A DNA stretch of 64,000 nt. It comes from Paramagnetospirillum magneticum AMB-1 (GTDB lineage Bacteria > Pseudomonadota > Alphaproteobacteria > Rhodospirillales > Magnetospirillaceae). Where the stretch lies: assembly GCF_000009985.1 (NCBI RefSeq), contig NC_007626.1, forward strand, positions 1,091,501-1,155,500, given 5' to 3'. Shown here piece after piece: positions 8,537-16,792 of this stretch. Each line of letters starts with the position of its first letter. Position 1 is the first letter of the stretch. The notes below the pieces were generated by a model, which did no database searches, was not told where the DNA came from, and saw only the letters and a program-made list of their open reading frames with translations. The position numbers and the translations under genes were made by a program.

Positions 8537-9109
8537 TCAGTGAATGTTGGGTTGAGAATCCTTTTTCAGGCGAGGGATCCACGCTTGAGGGCGATCTCCC
8601 CAGCTGCCTGCAGTGGCAAGGTCGATCCCGCGCAATTCCGCTTCGAGCGCCGCCATCCGAGTGACAATCTGCCATCGCTCGACGATCCTAGCCGAATCGG
8701 CCGTAATTAATGCCATGAGAACCTGAGCGGACGTGTATGGCCGCGAATTCAATCCGCGATTCCAGCGGGATGCCGCCGACTTTTCAAGTCCGAGTGGGAG
8801 GGAAATCTCCTGAAGGTCTGGTTCAGTTGGAAAAGCACTCCTCAGGGTCTTGAGAAATTCACGAGGGGTCGGGAAAAGCAGAGGAAGGGCAAGGCCAGGC
8901 GTTGTTGCAATGAACCGCAGCAGGATCGCCGTCGGGGCATACACCAAGCGTGCCATATCGTCGATGTCCTGGTCAGCCCTGAAGCGACCCGTCTTCTGCT
9001 GGGTCAATCCAAGCATGCCACGTTTCAGCAATGAGGGAAGTTGCAGCGCCTTAAGACTGGTAAGAAGGGTGTCTGTTGTGATGGGGAAATCTTGGGGCAG
9101 GTTAAGCAT
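8537..9109 (-). CDS. Unrecognised protein of the AAA+/M41 operon
   Basis: I do not recognise this 190-residue protein. It is predicted soluble and mainly helical. The central part (LGLEKSAASRWNRGLNSRPYTSAQVLMAL) looks like a helix-turn-helix-type or small helical domain, hinting at nucleic-acid or protein binding, but this is weak. The ATG has an AGGA ribosome site eight bases upstream. It lies 15 bp downstream of the 9125-9721 gene and 53 bp upstream of the protease gene on the same strand, so the three are almost certainly co-transcribed. It could be an adaptor or substrate of the protease; that is inference from position only. Confidence 0.7.
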   Translation of the reverse strand: MLNLPQDFPITTDTLLTSLKALQLPSLLKRGMLGLTQQKTGRFRADQDIDDMARLVYAPTAILLRFIATTPGLALPLLFPTPREFLKTLRSAFPTEPDLQEISLPLGLEKSAASRWNRGLNSRPYTSAQVLMALITADSARIVERWQIVTRMAALEAELRGIDLATAGSWGDRPQAWIPRLKKDSQPNIH

Positions 9110-9124
9110 AGTGGGCGTCCTTAT

Positions 9125-9721
9125 TTAGATGGTGTTGATAGCGTCAAGGTCCTGCATCTCGAGTGCAGCAACCATGGCGGTATAGGTGATACGAGGAAGG
9201 GGGCGGGCGTGCTGGTTGGAAAATCCCAAGGCGTTGAAACGGCTCCCTTGCCAACCGGCAAATGGGAGGATGACAACGTGATCGGCTGAAGCCTTCAGCA
9301 GGCGAGGAATGTCACGTCCATCGCGGGTTCCGCATTCGATGGCAATCCGGCCATGGCGAGTCTCGGCGAAAATATCGATCAATGCATGGGCCGAGCCACA
9401 GGGGACCCAATGCTCCAACGATACGCCTGCATGCGGGTCGATTGCCTTCGCCAAGACCAGCCCAAGGCGGCGGAGATTTCGATGCGCGGGACCTTCGTTG
9501 CCATGACGCGCGGGTACGAGCAATTGATCGATCGCATCCGGGATCAGGATCTCGATCTCCGACACTGCGATGGATTGGGCCGTTATAAGCATTTCCAGCA
9601 TGCGGCTGTCGCAGTCTGCGCGAACCCCGCCGGTCGCCGTTGCATGGAGAATCTGCGCGAGTGTGAGATCTGGGCGGGTGCTAATCCATGTACTTTCCAT
9701 ATGGTGATTCGGAGAGAGCAT
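9125..9721 (-). CDS. Unrecognised protein, first gene of the AAA+/M41 operon
   Basis: The 198-residue predicted cytoplasmic protein has no confident family. Its C-terminal half contains GRIAIECGTRDGRDI followed by a hydrophobic strand (DHVVILPF). The beta-strand with embedded Glu and the following polar turn is compatible with a restriction-endonuclease-like (PD-(D/E)XK) fold, but the key lysine is not evident, so this is only a suggestion. The ATG at 9721 is preceded by GAGGATCAAA, a good ribosome site. It is divergent from the XRE regulator gene, with 120 bp of operator-rich DNA between them. Confidence 0.68.
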   Translation of the reverse strand: MLSPNHHMESTWISTRPDLTLAQILHATATGGVRADCDSRMLEMLITAQSIAVSEIEILIPDAIDQLLVPARHGNEGPAHRNLRRLGLVLAKAIDPHAGVSLEHWVPCGSAHALIDIFAETRHGRIAIECGTRDGRDIPRLLKASADHVVILPFAGWQGSRFNALGFSNQHARPLPRITYTAMVAALEMQDLDAINTI

Positions 9722-9792
9722 TTTGATCCTCAGCCAGCTTTAGAATTTGGTGGTCGGAATTCGTCATTACCCCTAGAGTGTAACTGCAAGCG

Positions 9793-9835
9793 CCTCAGGT
9801 GTCAACACCCTGGGTGCAATATTTTACACCTGAGG
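9793..9835. promoter_or_regulatory. Nested palindromic operator in a divergent promoter region
   Basis: A perfect 10-bp inverted repeat, CCTCAGGTGT (9793-9802) and ACACCTGAGG (9826-9835), encloses a second palindrome, CACCC-T-GGGTG (9806-9816). The half-sites share an ACACC/GGTGT core, giving four regularly related sites. It lies between the divergent XRE gene and the AAA+/M41 operon. It is most simply read as the binding site of the XRE protein, controlling both directions. Confidence 0.7.
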
Positions 9836-9841
9836 TGTTAA

Positions 9842-10096
9842 TTGCTGACTGGGGAACAAATTCGCGCGGCTCGAGCTCTGCTCAGGTGGGAGCAAAGGGA
9901 TCTTGCTGAAGCGGCAAAGCTGTCGATCGAGACGATCAAGCGCCTAGAGAAGATTCATGGTCCGGTCGGGGGGCTTGCCCGCACGACCGATGCGCTGCAG
10001 GCGGCGTTGGAGCAGGCTGGTATCACCTTATTTGGTGATGGACGATACGAAGGGGAGGGTGGACCCGGCGTCCGGCTAAAGCAGCCTATAAAATAA
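9842..10096 (+). CDS. XRE-family helix-turn-helix regulator
   Basis: The 84-residue protein is essentially one Cro/C1-type helix-turn-helix: IRAARALLRWEQRDLAEAAKLSIETIKRLE, with the second half matching the recognition helix. It ends in a short tail with an ALEQAGI-TLFGDG motif typical of small alphaproteobacterial XRE regulators. The start is TTG, preceded by GAGGTG four bases upstream; this GAGGTG is itself part of the outer operator palindrome, so binding there could also block translation initiation. It is divergent from the AAA+/M41 operon and very likely its repressor as well as an autorepressor. Confidence 0.82.
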   Translation: MLTGEQIRAARALLRWEQRDLAEAAKLSIETIKRLEKIHGPVGGLARTTDALQAALEQAGITLFGDGRYEGEGGPGVRLKQPIK

Positions 10097-10199
10097 GCTT
10101 TGTATCGATTGGGGGGGGCATTTCAGCCAGGGTGCGGATACAGCTCAAGGCTCACATCACGTGCTCGCATCCGGCATCAGCCGGCATTAGTCAGCCACC

Positions 10200-10224
10200 T
10201 TGAAAAAACCTAAGCGTATAGGTT
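10200..10224 (+). promoter_or_regulatory. Possible promoter/operator of the DUF4160-DUF2442 pair
   Basis: TTGAAA (10200-10205) could act as a -35 box. A short inverted repeat, AACCTA (10207-10212) and TAGGTT (10219-10224), lies just 10 bp before the ATG at 10235. No Shine-Dalgarno sequence is visible before that ATG, so the message may be leaderless or nearly so. Confidence 0.35.
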
Positions 10225-10234
10225 ATCGTGTATC

Positions 10235-10687
10235 ATGAAGTTGTTTCATTCAGCCGGTGCCAACGCGCGTGTCGATATCCAGACTGAGGATCATTGCCCG
10301 CCACATGTGCATGCGTTGAACTGGGCGGACCGCTGGGAAGCCAAGGTTGAGATTTCCTTTGTCGATAACAACGTGGTGCTGATGGAGGTGCTGCCTGTCG
10401 CGAACGAGCCGACGAGGCGAACCCTTGGTAAACTGCTGGATGAAGTTGGGCAGCACTTGGATCTCTGCCGACGTGGGTGGTGGCGGATTTACGGGGATAC
10501 CTGCCTCGTCAACAGGTGGATCAGGGTTTCGGCGGAGGGCGTGCCAGCCGTATTGAAGAAGGGCAGGAAAGGGGCGTCACAGGTCTTGGGGGCCAAGTAC
10601 GATCCCGGCAGCACCGTCCTGACGCTGGCCATGTCGGACGGGTCGACGGTGAGCATCAACGCAGGTGATGGAGAGGTTGAACGATGA
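10235..10687 (+). CDS. DUF4160-domain protein with C-terminal extension
   Basis: The N-terminal 90 residues match the DUF4160 pattern: a His/Pro motif (DHCPPHVHA) soon after the start, then alternating strands (VEISFVDNNVVLMEVLP) and a helix. The remaining 60 residues end in a beta-hairpin (STVLTLAMSDGSTVSIN) resembling the DUF2442 core. DUF4160 genes are usually paired with DUF2442 genes and have been proposed as toxin-antitoxin-like pairs; the function is unproven. Here the stop overlaps the next start by four bases (ATGA), so the two proteins are made together. The protein is longer than a typical ~85-residue DUF4160 protein, suggesting a fusion. Confidence 0.72.
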   Translation: MKLFHSAGANARVDIQTEDHCPPHVHALNWADRWEAKVEISFVDNNVVLMEVLPVANEPTRRTLGKLLDEVGQHLDLCRRGWWRIYGDTCLVNRWIRVSAEGVPAVLKKGRKGASQVLGAKYDPGSTVLTLAMSDGSTVSINAGDGEVER

Positions 10688-11106
10688 ACGGGATCCAAGT
10701 CACGAGCGAAGAACTGTCACAGGCGATCGAAGCTGGGCACCGCCGCATGGTGACAGAGTTTCGCGCCGGTTCGGTGCGCTATGATCCCGTGCGGGACGCC
10801 ATAGAATTAACCATGGTGGACGGCTGGGGTCTGGTCTTACTTCGTTCGGCAGTGGCCGAACTTGCCGAGATCCCGTCCCAAGACATGGGCAAGCTGGAGA
10901 TCTCGCCGGTGGGCACCGGTCTTCTGCTAGACGCCCATGACATTCACATCAATGTCCACGGTCTGGTGACCGGGTTCATTTCGCCGCATCTGATGGCCTC
11001 GGCCCTTGGACGAAAGGGTGGATCGGCGTCCTCTGACGCCAAGGCGCAAAGCTCCCGCGAAAACGGCAGGAAGGGCGGCCGGCCGGTGAAGACGAAGGTC
11101 GCTTGA
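10684..11106 (+). CDS. DUF2442-domain protein
   Basis: The 140-residue product carries a DUF2442-like core (RYDPVRDAIELTMVDGWGLVLLRSAVAEL, then LEISPVGTGLLLDAHDIHINVHGL) and a positively charged C-terminal tail with Ser/Lys/Gly and GRKGGRPVKTK, a common ending in this family that may contact nucleic acid. It is coupled to the DUF4160 gene by an ATGA overlap. Role inferred from the pairing only: probably the partner, perhaps antitoxin, of the upstream protein. Confidence 0.72.
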   Translation: MNGIQVTSEELSQAIEAGHRRMVTEFRAGSVRYDPVRDAIELTMVDGWGLVLLRSAVAELAEIPSQDMGKLEISPVGTGLLLDAHDIHINVHGLVTGFISPHLMASALGRKGGSASSDAKAQSSRENGRKGGRPVKTKVA

Positions 11107-11612
11107 CCCGGGCCGGACCGAGTCCATCGAACGATGGCCGAGGAGAGAGAGGGCCTGTACAAGATTCATTGAAACGCTGAAACATAATTGCGCTGCCGCC
11201 GTGTGGGCTGGCGCATTTGACTCCGCTGTAGCCGTCAACGAAGTAAAAAGCCTCAACAACCTAACTACCAGGGCGGCCGAGGCTATCCCCGGCAGGTCGA
11301 TGCGGCTCAGACCGCGAACGGCTCGGCCGTGACGGCGATCAGCGATAGGGCGTATTAACCAGATCGCCGCGGGCATCTCACCTATCGGGCTGCGTATCGG
11401 TCCTCTTCGCGTGCCCGAAATTCTGATGACCTCGTCATCCTGCGGTGCTAGAATTTTTTGCGAACATCGGGGTGTCCGTGTCCTCTCTTTTGCTCCAAAT
11501 TTGCTCCAATGCGAGCGGGAACTAGAGAGGATTGGAGAGGACTCGACAGGACGGAATTTGGCAGGTTTTCTGGGGTTTGCCCGGCAAATTGGCTCTGGTC
11601 AAGGGGATAAGC
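11107..11612. other. Gene-free stretch upstream of the tRNA scar
   Basis: No open frame here has convincing coding character. Short frames around 11448-11660 are explained by the tRNA fragment. In many islands an integrase gene would sit at this position; none is present, so either the integrase was lost or the element end is elsewhere. Confidence 0.5.
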
Positions 11613-11664
<52 letters not shown>

Positions 11665-11667
11665 ATT

Positions 11668-11699
11668 AGCCCGCAATCTCAATAGGTTGCGGGCTTTTT
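11668..11699 (+). terminator. Rho-independent terminator after the tRNA fragment
   Basis: A 9-bp stem, AGCCCGCAA / TTGCGGGCT, with a short loop is followed by five T residues. It is presumably the original terminator of the tRNA gene, carried along with the 3' fragment. Confidence 0.8.
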
Positions 11700-11783
11700 G
11701 ATTCTCGGCCCCGTGTCCGTGAAAATCTGTGTCCGTACCGTGTCCGTTTGAAATGGCGCCCAGAGGCGCCGTTTTGCCGCTTC

Positions 11784-13060
11784 TGACCTTCCCCCCTGAA
11801 ACCGGTCCACGCGGAGAGTGAGTTCCCATAACCTGAAGGAAACAGAGGAACTCAAATGAAGCGCAGTCGATTTAGCGAGGAACAGATCATCGACATCCTG
11901 AAGGAGGCCGAGGCGGGGGAGATGCCCGCCGTATCGGTATGCCGCAAGCACGGTGTCTCTGAGCAGACCTTCTACCGCTGGAAATCCAAGTATGGGGGTA
12001 TGGAGGTGTCGGAGGCCAAGCGGCTGAAGGCGTTGGAAGACGAAAACACGCGGCTGAAGAAGCTGTTGGCGGACGCCATGCTGGACAATGTCCTGCTGAA
12101 GGAAGTCCTCGGAAAAAAAATGGTGACGCCCACGGCGTTGCGGGAAGTCGGATGCTGGCTGATGTCGGAAAAGGGCATCAGCCAGCGCCGCGCCTGCAAC
12201 CTCGTGGGCCTTCACCGTTCGGTGGCGCGGTATCGGCATCGCCACCGCGACGACGGCCCGGTCCGGGACAGGCTGAAGGACCTGGCCGGCGGGCATCGTC
12301 GCTACGGCTATCTGCGCCTGCATGTTTTGCTTCGCCGGGAGGGGCTGGTGATCAATCACAAGCGAACATACCGCCTCTACCGCGACGAGGAGCTGGCGGT
12401 GCGGACCAAGAAGCGCAAACGGCTGGCGGGCCGGGAGCGCGTGCCACTGGCGGCGCCGGAGCGGCGCAATCAGCGTTGGTCGATGGACTTCGTTTCCGAC
12501 AGCCTGTGCTCGGGCCGCCGCTTCCGGGTCCTCAACATTGTCGACGAACACACAAGGGAAAGTCCCAGCCAGTTGGTCGACCTGTCGATCTCGGGTGAGC
12601 GGGTAACCCGCCGGCTCGATCAGTTGGCCGCTTTGCATGGCCTCCACGAGGAGATCGTCACGGACAATGGTCCGGAATTTACCAGCAAGGCCATGTTCCT
12701 ATGGTCACTGAGAACTGGCGTCCAACTCCGCTTCATTCAGCCCGGCAAGCCCATGCAGAACGGCTACGGCGAGAGCTTCAACGGCAAGTTCCGGGATGAA
12801 TGCCCGAACGAGAACTGGTTCACCAGCTTGGCCGAGGCCCGCCGCCTCATCGAGGGCTGGCGGCGCTATTACAATGAGGAGCAGCCCCATAGTGGACTGG
12901 GTTATCAAACACCCGCCGCCTTTGCGGCCAAGCAACGTGGTGCCGTCCTACGGTCGCCTTCGGCTCGTTTCGGCAAACACCACGTCGCCAGCACTCCAGC
13001 AACCATGGTATCAACCAAAACACTCACCCTCTGAGTGGGCCGAATCAGGGGGGAAGGTCA
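11784..13060 (+). mobile_element. Complete IS3-family (IS407-like) element
   Basis: The left end TGACCTTCCCCCCTGA (11784) and the right end, whose reverse complement reads TGACCTTCCCCCCTGA (from 13060), form matching terminal inverted repeats around a single transposase frame. The element is 1,277 bp long. Flanking bases (CTTC and AATG) show no obvious target duplication, so the flanks may have been rearranged after insertion. Confidence 0.88.
11856..13034 (+). CDS. IS3-family transposase with OrfA and OrfB fused in frame
   Basis: The 392-residue product begins with the OrfA helix-turn-helix (FSEEQIIDILKEAEAGE, CRKHGVSEQTFYRW) and leucine zipper. It passes through LGKKMVTPTALREV at the junction, then carries HTH_21 and the DDE core (WSMDFVSDSL, IVTDNGPEFTS, GESFNGKFRDE) and HSGLGYQTPAA. 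At the junction, GGAAAAAAAATGG has eight A residues. The truncated relative at 3536-4625 has seven, and there OrfA stops just after. The extra A therefore removes the need for programmed frameshifting and fuses the two proteins. In OrfB the usual hydrophobic pair before the catalytic Glu reads NGYGESFN rather than NGFVESFN. Confidence 0.88.
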   Translation: MKRSRFSEEQIIDILKEAEAGEMPAVSVCRKHGVSEQTFYRWKSKYGGMEVSEAKRLKALEDENTRLKKLLADAMLDNVLLKEVLGKKMVTPTALREVGCWLMSEKGISQRRACNLVGLHRSVARYRHRHRDDGPVRDRLKDLAGGHRRYGYLRLHVLLRREGLVINHKRTYRLYRDEELAVRTKKRKRLAGRERVPLAAPERRNQRWSMDFVSDSLCSGRRFRVLNIVDEHTRESPSQLVDLSISGERVTRRLDQLAALHGLHEEIVTDNGPEFTSKAMFLWSLRTGVQLRFIQPGKPMQNGYGESFNGKFRDECPNENWFTSLAEARRLIEGWRRYYNEEQPHSGLGYQTPAAFAAKQRGAVLRSPSARFGKHHVASTPATMVSTKTLTL

Positions 13061-13497
13061 AATGTCCCCTTCATGGTCAGTTGAATTATTCCATTCAACC
13101 TGGAGCCATTCACGGGGGGAGGGTCACTGCTGGCGCGAGTTTAGCTGATGAAAAATCAGGAAGGAGTCTCTCTTAGTGGTTGTTTGCGTTGAGCGCTGGC
13201 TAAGGAGGGCGGGAAATGCGCCATGGCGCAAGTCAGCAGCGGGCCGGAAGCAGTCCGTCAGATTTCGGGGGGGGGGCAATTGAAAGCCGGACATCGGCGC
13301 CTCAAGTTCGATGAACGCGCCTTAATTCGGGGCTGCCAGACCGCAGCTGGCCATATCGAGCCGCAACGACGATACTTATGGCGGTTACTTGCTCGGCGCC
13401 GTAGCCCCGGTGACACCACTCCGTCACCGCCTTTCGAACCGGGCGGAACCGCGTTATCGTGGTCGAGTGGCGCGGTGCATCTGGAAGCGCAGGGTTT
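13061..13497. other. Gene-free stretch upstream of the signalling locus
   Basis: No convincing gene is seen. It must carry the promoter for the response regulator at 13498, but no clear -35/-10 pair could be chosen. It includes a run of nine G residues near 13268-13276. Confidence 0.45.
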
Positions 13498-14493
13498 ATG
13501 TCTGACAAGGCCCGCATTCTGTTTGTTGACGACGATATCCGGGTTCTCGCGGCTTTGCGCCGGTCCCTGTATCCCCAGGTCGCGCGCTGGGAGATGGAGT
13601 TCCAGTCGTCTCCGGAGGTGGCTGTAGAGGCCTACCGGGCGTGGAGGCCCCAGGTGGTGGTGACCGACATGAAAATGCCGGGCATGAACGGCCTCCAGAT
13701 GGTTATGGCCATGCGGCGCATCGGTGATACGGCACGTTATATCGTTCTGACGGGCACGGCCGATTTGCGGACAGCCATCGACGCAATAAACCAGGCGGAG
13801 ATATTCCGTTTTTTCACCAAGCCCTGTCCTTCTTTTTTGTTGGTGGAGGGAATTCAGGCGGCCCTGGCCGCGGCAGCGCCCACATCCGTGCCCGCGGCAG
13901 ATACCCTAGCCGATACGGCCTTGGATAAACTGCCCGTCGCTGTTCTGGTGGTGGATTCCGAGGCCCGCATCTTGTTTATGAATCGTTTGGGCGGTGCTCT
14001 CAGTGCATGCGGGGACGGTATCGTCATGAATGCGCGAAAGATCTGCCGTGCCTCGACCCCAGCCGATACCGTACGTCTGCATGCACTGATCGAATCGGCC
14101 ATCCGGAATGGAGACGGTGGCGTCATGACCTTGCCGCGCTCCTGTTCCTCGCCCCTTTCGGTGGCGGTCAGCGCCTTGGAAAGCAGCGGCGACGCCACGC
14201 CAAAGGCGGTACTTTATATATCGGACCCCGATAATCATCCCATTCCCAATGCCGGTGAGGTGATGCATCTGCTTGGCATCACCTCGGCCGAAGCCAGGCT
14301 CACTCATGCCTTGGCGAGAGGCTTGTCTCTCGATGAGGCTGCCGAGGAAGCTGGCATCACCGTCGGTACCGCGCGGGGTTACCTGAAGCAGATTTTCGCC
14401 AAGACCGGCAAGACGCGGCAGGCTGAATTGGTCCGCCTCGTCATGAGCTTGCCGGTAACCCTCCCAAATGGGAGTGTTCCCGGAGCTAAATAA
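13498..14493 (+). CDS. Response regulator with REC, PAS-like and LuxR-type HTH regions
   Basis: The 331-residue protein has a receiver domain (1-125) with the acidic pair DDD at 11-13, phosphoacceptor Asp57 in VVVTDMKMPGMNG, the Thr in VLTGTAD and the Lys in FFTKPC. A PAS-like middle segment follows (LPVAVLVVDSEARILFMN, about 145-260). The C-terminal GerE/LuxR-type helix-turn-helix (LGITSAEARLTHALARGLSLDEAAEEAGITVGTARGYLKQIF) means that it is probably a transcription factor. ATG 13498 is chosen because the receiver domain starts right after it. It heads a locus of two kinases and three further regulators or sensors, and its promoter region may be the regulated point of that locus. Confidence 0.88.
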   Translation: MSDKARILFVDDDIRVLAALRRSLYPQVARWEMEFQSSPEVAVEAYRAWRPQVVVTDMKMPGMNGLQMVMAMRRIGDTARYIVLTGTADLRTAIDAINQAEIFRFFTKPCPSFLLVEGIQAALAAAAPTSVPAADTLADTALDKLPVAVLVVDSEARILFMNRLGGALSACGDGIVMNARKICRASTPADTVRLHALIESAIRNGDGGVMTLPRSCSSPLSVAVSALESSGDATPKAVLYISDPDNHPIPNAGEVMHLLGITSAEARLTHALARGLSLDEAAEEAGITVGTARGYLKQIFAKTGKTRQAELVRLVMSLPVTLPNGSVPGAK

Positions 14494-14542
14494 GATAGAC
14501 TATGCCCAAGGTAGGTATGTAGCCTTGCCTAGGAGCGTGGTC

Positions 14543-16792
14543 ATGGCGATATCCCAGTCCGCGAAGATCGTTCGGCAATTGCTTCCCACGTCAGTGATGG
14601 GAGTCCTGTCGTCGCTGGCTCTTTTCGGGATCGTTTTTCTGGTCGAGCGTGACAGCTCGGAAAGCCGCTTCGCAGAGCTGGCCGAGCAGCGGATTATTGC
14701 CATCCGCGCCAATATCGCCATCGCACAAGGCAGCGTGAACCTTCTGGCGGCTCACTTCGCCGTTGCCCCCGCCGGGTCCACCAGCCGGGAGGGCTTCAGG
14801 CGGTTGGTGGAGCAGACCCTCAAGGATCATGACTTCATTCAGGGCTATTCCTGGGACCCGCGGGTTCCCCATGACCAGCGCGCACTGTACGAGGAGGTGG
14901 CGCGGGGTGATGGTCTGAACAGTTTCGTATTCACCGAGCGTGATGCCGAGGGAGGTTTGCGCCCGGCGGTCCAGCGCGACGAATACATTCCCATCTATTA
15001 CATGGAGCCCATGGCCTCTAACCGGCCCGCCCTGGGCTTCGATCTTGCGTCGCAGCCCATCCGGCGACTGGCTCTCGAACAGGGCCGCGACAAGGGCGCG
15101 CCGGAGGCGACGGGCCGGATCACCCTGGTCCAGGAACACGGCGGCCAGTACGGCGTGCTGATCCTAGCGCCAGTGTTCGACAAGGCAGGCCCCGCCGACC
15201 CCTATTCGAACCGGCGCTCGCTGACGGGCTATATTTCCGGCGTATTCCGGCTGGGTGACCTGATTTCCTCCTCGTCCAGCAGCGCGGCCGTGACCATGGC
15301 GCTGCCTATGGTCGATATCCACCTGTTCGATATGAGCGCGGCCGAGGGGGAGCGGCGCCTGTTTCCAAAGCAGGATAGTCGCACGCCCGATGCGCTTGCC
15401 GCGGGACTGCATATTTCTGAATCCTTCGCCATGGCGGGGCGTTCCTGGCTTCTGCTTGCCACACCCAGCGAAGCCTTCGTCGCGGCCAGCCGTCCGGCGG
15501 CGTCCTACGTTCTGCTGGTCGTCGCCTTGCTGTTCACGGCCTTCTACCTGTTGCTGTTGAAGAGCCGCATCGCCCAGGCCGAGAAGGCCACCGCCCTTGC
15601 CCGTGAGATGGGCCGTGCCAAGCTTCGTCTTGGCGAGGCTCAGCGGATCGCCAAGTTGGCCAGTGTGGAACTGGACCTGAGCCAGGGGCTTTTCACGACG
15701 GGAGACGATGCCGTCGAGATGCTGGGCCTGCCGAAGAGCCAAACCGGCGGTTCGGTGGATTTCTTGCTCCAATGCGCGCATCCCGACGACCGGATGATGG
15801 TTCGCGATGCCTTGATTGGTGCGGCCGACCAGGCCGTTGACCTGGAATTCCGCATCGAGGTCGGAGGCGAGGTGAGGGTCCTGCATGCCCTGGCCGACGA
15901 TTTGGCCGAAGAGGGGCGAAGCATCATCACGCTTCAGGACATCACGGCGCGCAAGGCGGCCGAGGAGGAACGGGCGGCCATGATCGAGCGGATCGCCGAA
16001 ACCGATCGGTTCGAGGCCCTGGGCACCTTGGCCGGGGGCATCGCCCACGAAATTAATACCCCGACCCAGTATGTGGGCGACAACCTCACCTTCATGAAGG
16101 AAAGTCAGGCCGAGTTGCTGGAACTTGCCCAGGCCGTTCGATTGGGGGCACGGGACGACCGCGACTGGCAATCCATCGCCGACAAGGCCTTGGCCCTTGA
16201 TCTGGATTTCCTGGCGACGGAACTGCCGAACGCGGCGGATCAGGCGCTTGATGGTACCGGCCAAATCGCCAAGATCGTGCAGGCGATCAAGGAGTTCTCC
16301 TACCCGAGTTCCAAGAGCGCCCATCCGGTCGATCTCAATCACATGATCGACGTGGTGGCCACCGTCACCCGTAATCAGTGGAAGTATGTGGCCGAGATGG
16401 ACTGCGACCTGGATCACGATCTTCCGAAAGTCTCGGCGGTCGAGGGTGAAATCAATCAGGTCCTTGTCAATCTCATCGTCAATGCGGCCCAGGCCATTGC
16501 CGAGAAGGGCGGAGATGCCCCCGGTCGCATCACGGTGCGGACGCGCAGATTGGAGAGCGAGGTGGAACTGAGCGTCACGGACACCGGCATCGGCATTCCG
16601 GCCGCCAACCTGAAGCAGATCTTCGAAATGTTCTTCACCACCAAGGCACCGGGACAAGGCACCGGACAGGGACTGGCCATCAGCCGGTCGATCATCCACC
16701 GCCATGGCGGCCAAATCTCGGCGGAGTCGCAACCCGGTTTGGGTGCCTGCTTCCGTATCCGTCTCCCGCTGACCCAGCCTCAAGGAGCCTGA
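14543..16792 (+). CDS. CHASE-type membrane sensor histidine kinase
   Basis: The 749-residue kinase has a first membrane helix at about 15-38, a periplasmic CHASE-like sensor region (about 60-300, with FIQGYSWDPRVP and RPALGFDL), a second membrane helix (ASYVLLVVALLFTAFYLLLL, about 320-340), a PAS-like segment, a HisKA-type region with phosphoacceptor His502 in AGGIAHEINTP, and an HATPase_c domain (N box QVLVNLIVNAAQA, G1 DTGIGIP, G2 GTGQGLA). AGGAG lies upstream of the ATG. The gene ends two bases before the REC-HDOD start. The same GIAHEINTP-QYVGDN signature occurs in the kinase at 21318, so the two probably feed the same regulators. The ligand is unknown. Confidence 0.9.
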   Translation: MAISQSAKIVRQLLPTSVMGVLSSLALFGIVFLVERDSSESRFAELAEQRIIAIRANIAIAQGSVNLLAAHFAVAPAGSTSREGFRRLVEQTLKDHDFIQGYSWDPRVPHDQRALYEEVARGDGLNSFVFTERDAEGGLRPAVQRDEYIPIYYMEPMASNRPALGFDLASQPIRRLALEQGRDKGAPEATGRITLVQEHGGQYGVLILAPVFDKAGPADPYSNRRSLTGYISGVFRLGDLISSSSSSAAVTMALPMVDIHLFDMSAAEGERRLFPKQDSRTPDALAAGLHISESFAMAGRSWLLLATPSEAFVAASRPAASYVLLVVALLFTAFYLLLLKSRIAQAEKATALAREMGRAKLRLGEAQRIAKLASVELDLSQGLFTTGDDAVEMLGLPKSQTGGSVDFLLQCAHPDDRMMVRDALIGAADQAVDLEFRIEVGGEVRVLHALADDLAEEGRSIITLQDITARKAAEEERAAMIERIAETDRFEALGTLAGGIAHEINTPTQYVGDNLTFMKESQAELLELAQAVRLGARDDRDWQSIADKALALDLDFLATELPNAADQALDGTGQIAKIVQAIKEFSYPSSKSAHPVDLNHMIDVVATVTRNQWKYVAEMDCDLDHDLPKVSAVEGEINQVLVNLIVNAAQAIAEKGGDAPGRITVRTRRLESEVELSVTDTGIGIPAANLKQIFEMFFTTKAPGQGTGQGLAISRSIIHRHGGQISAESQPGLGACFRIRLPLTQPQGA

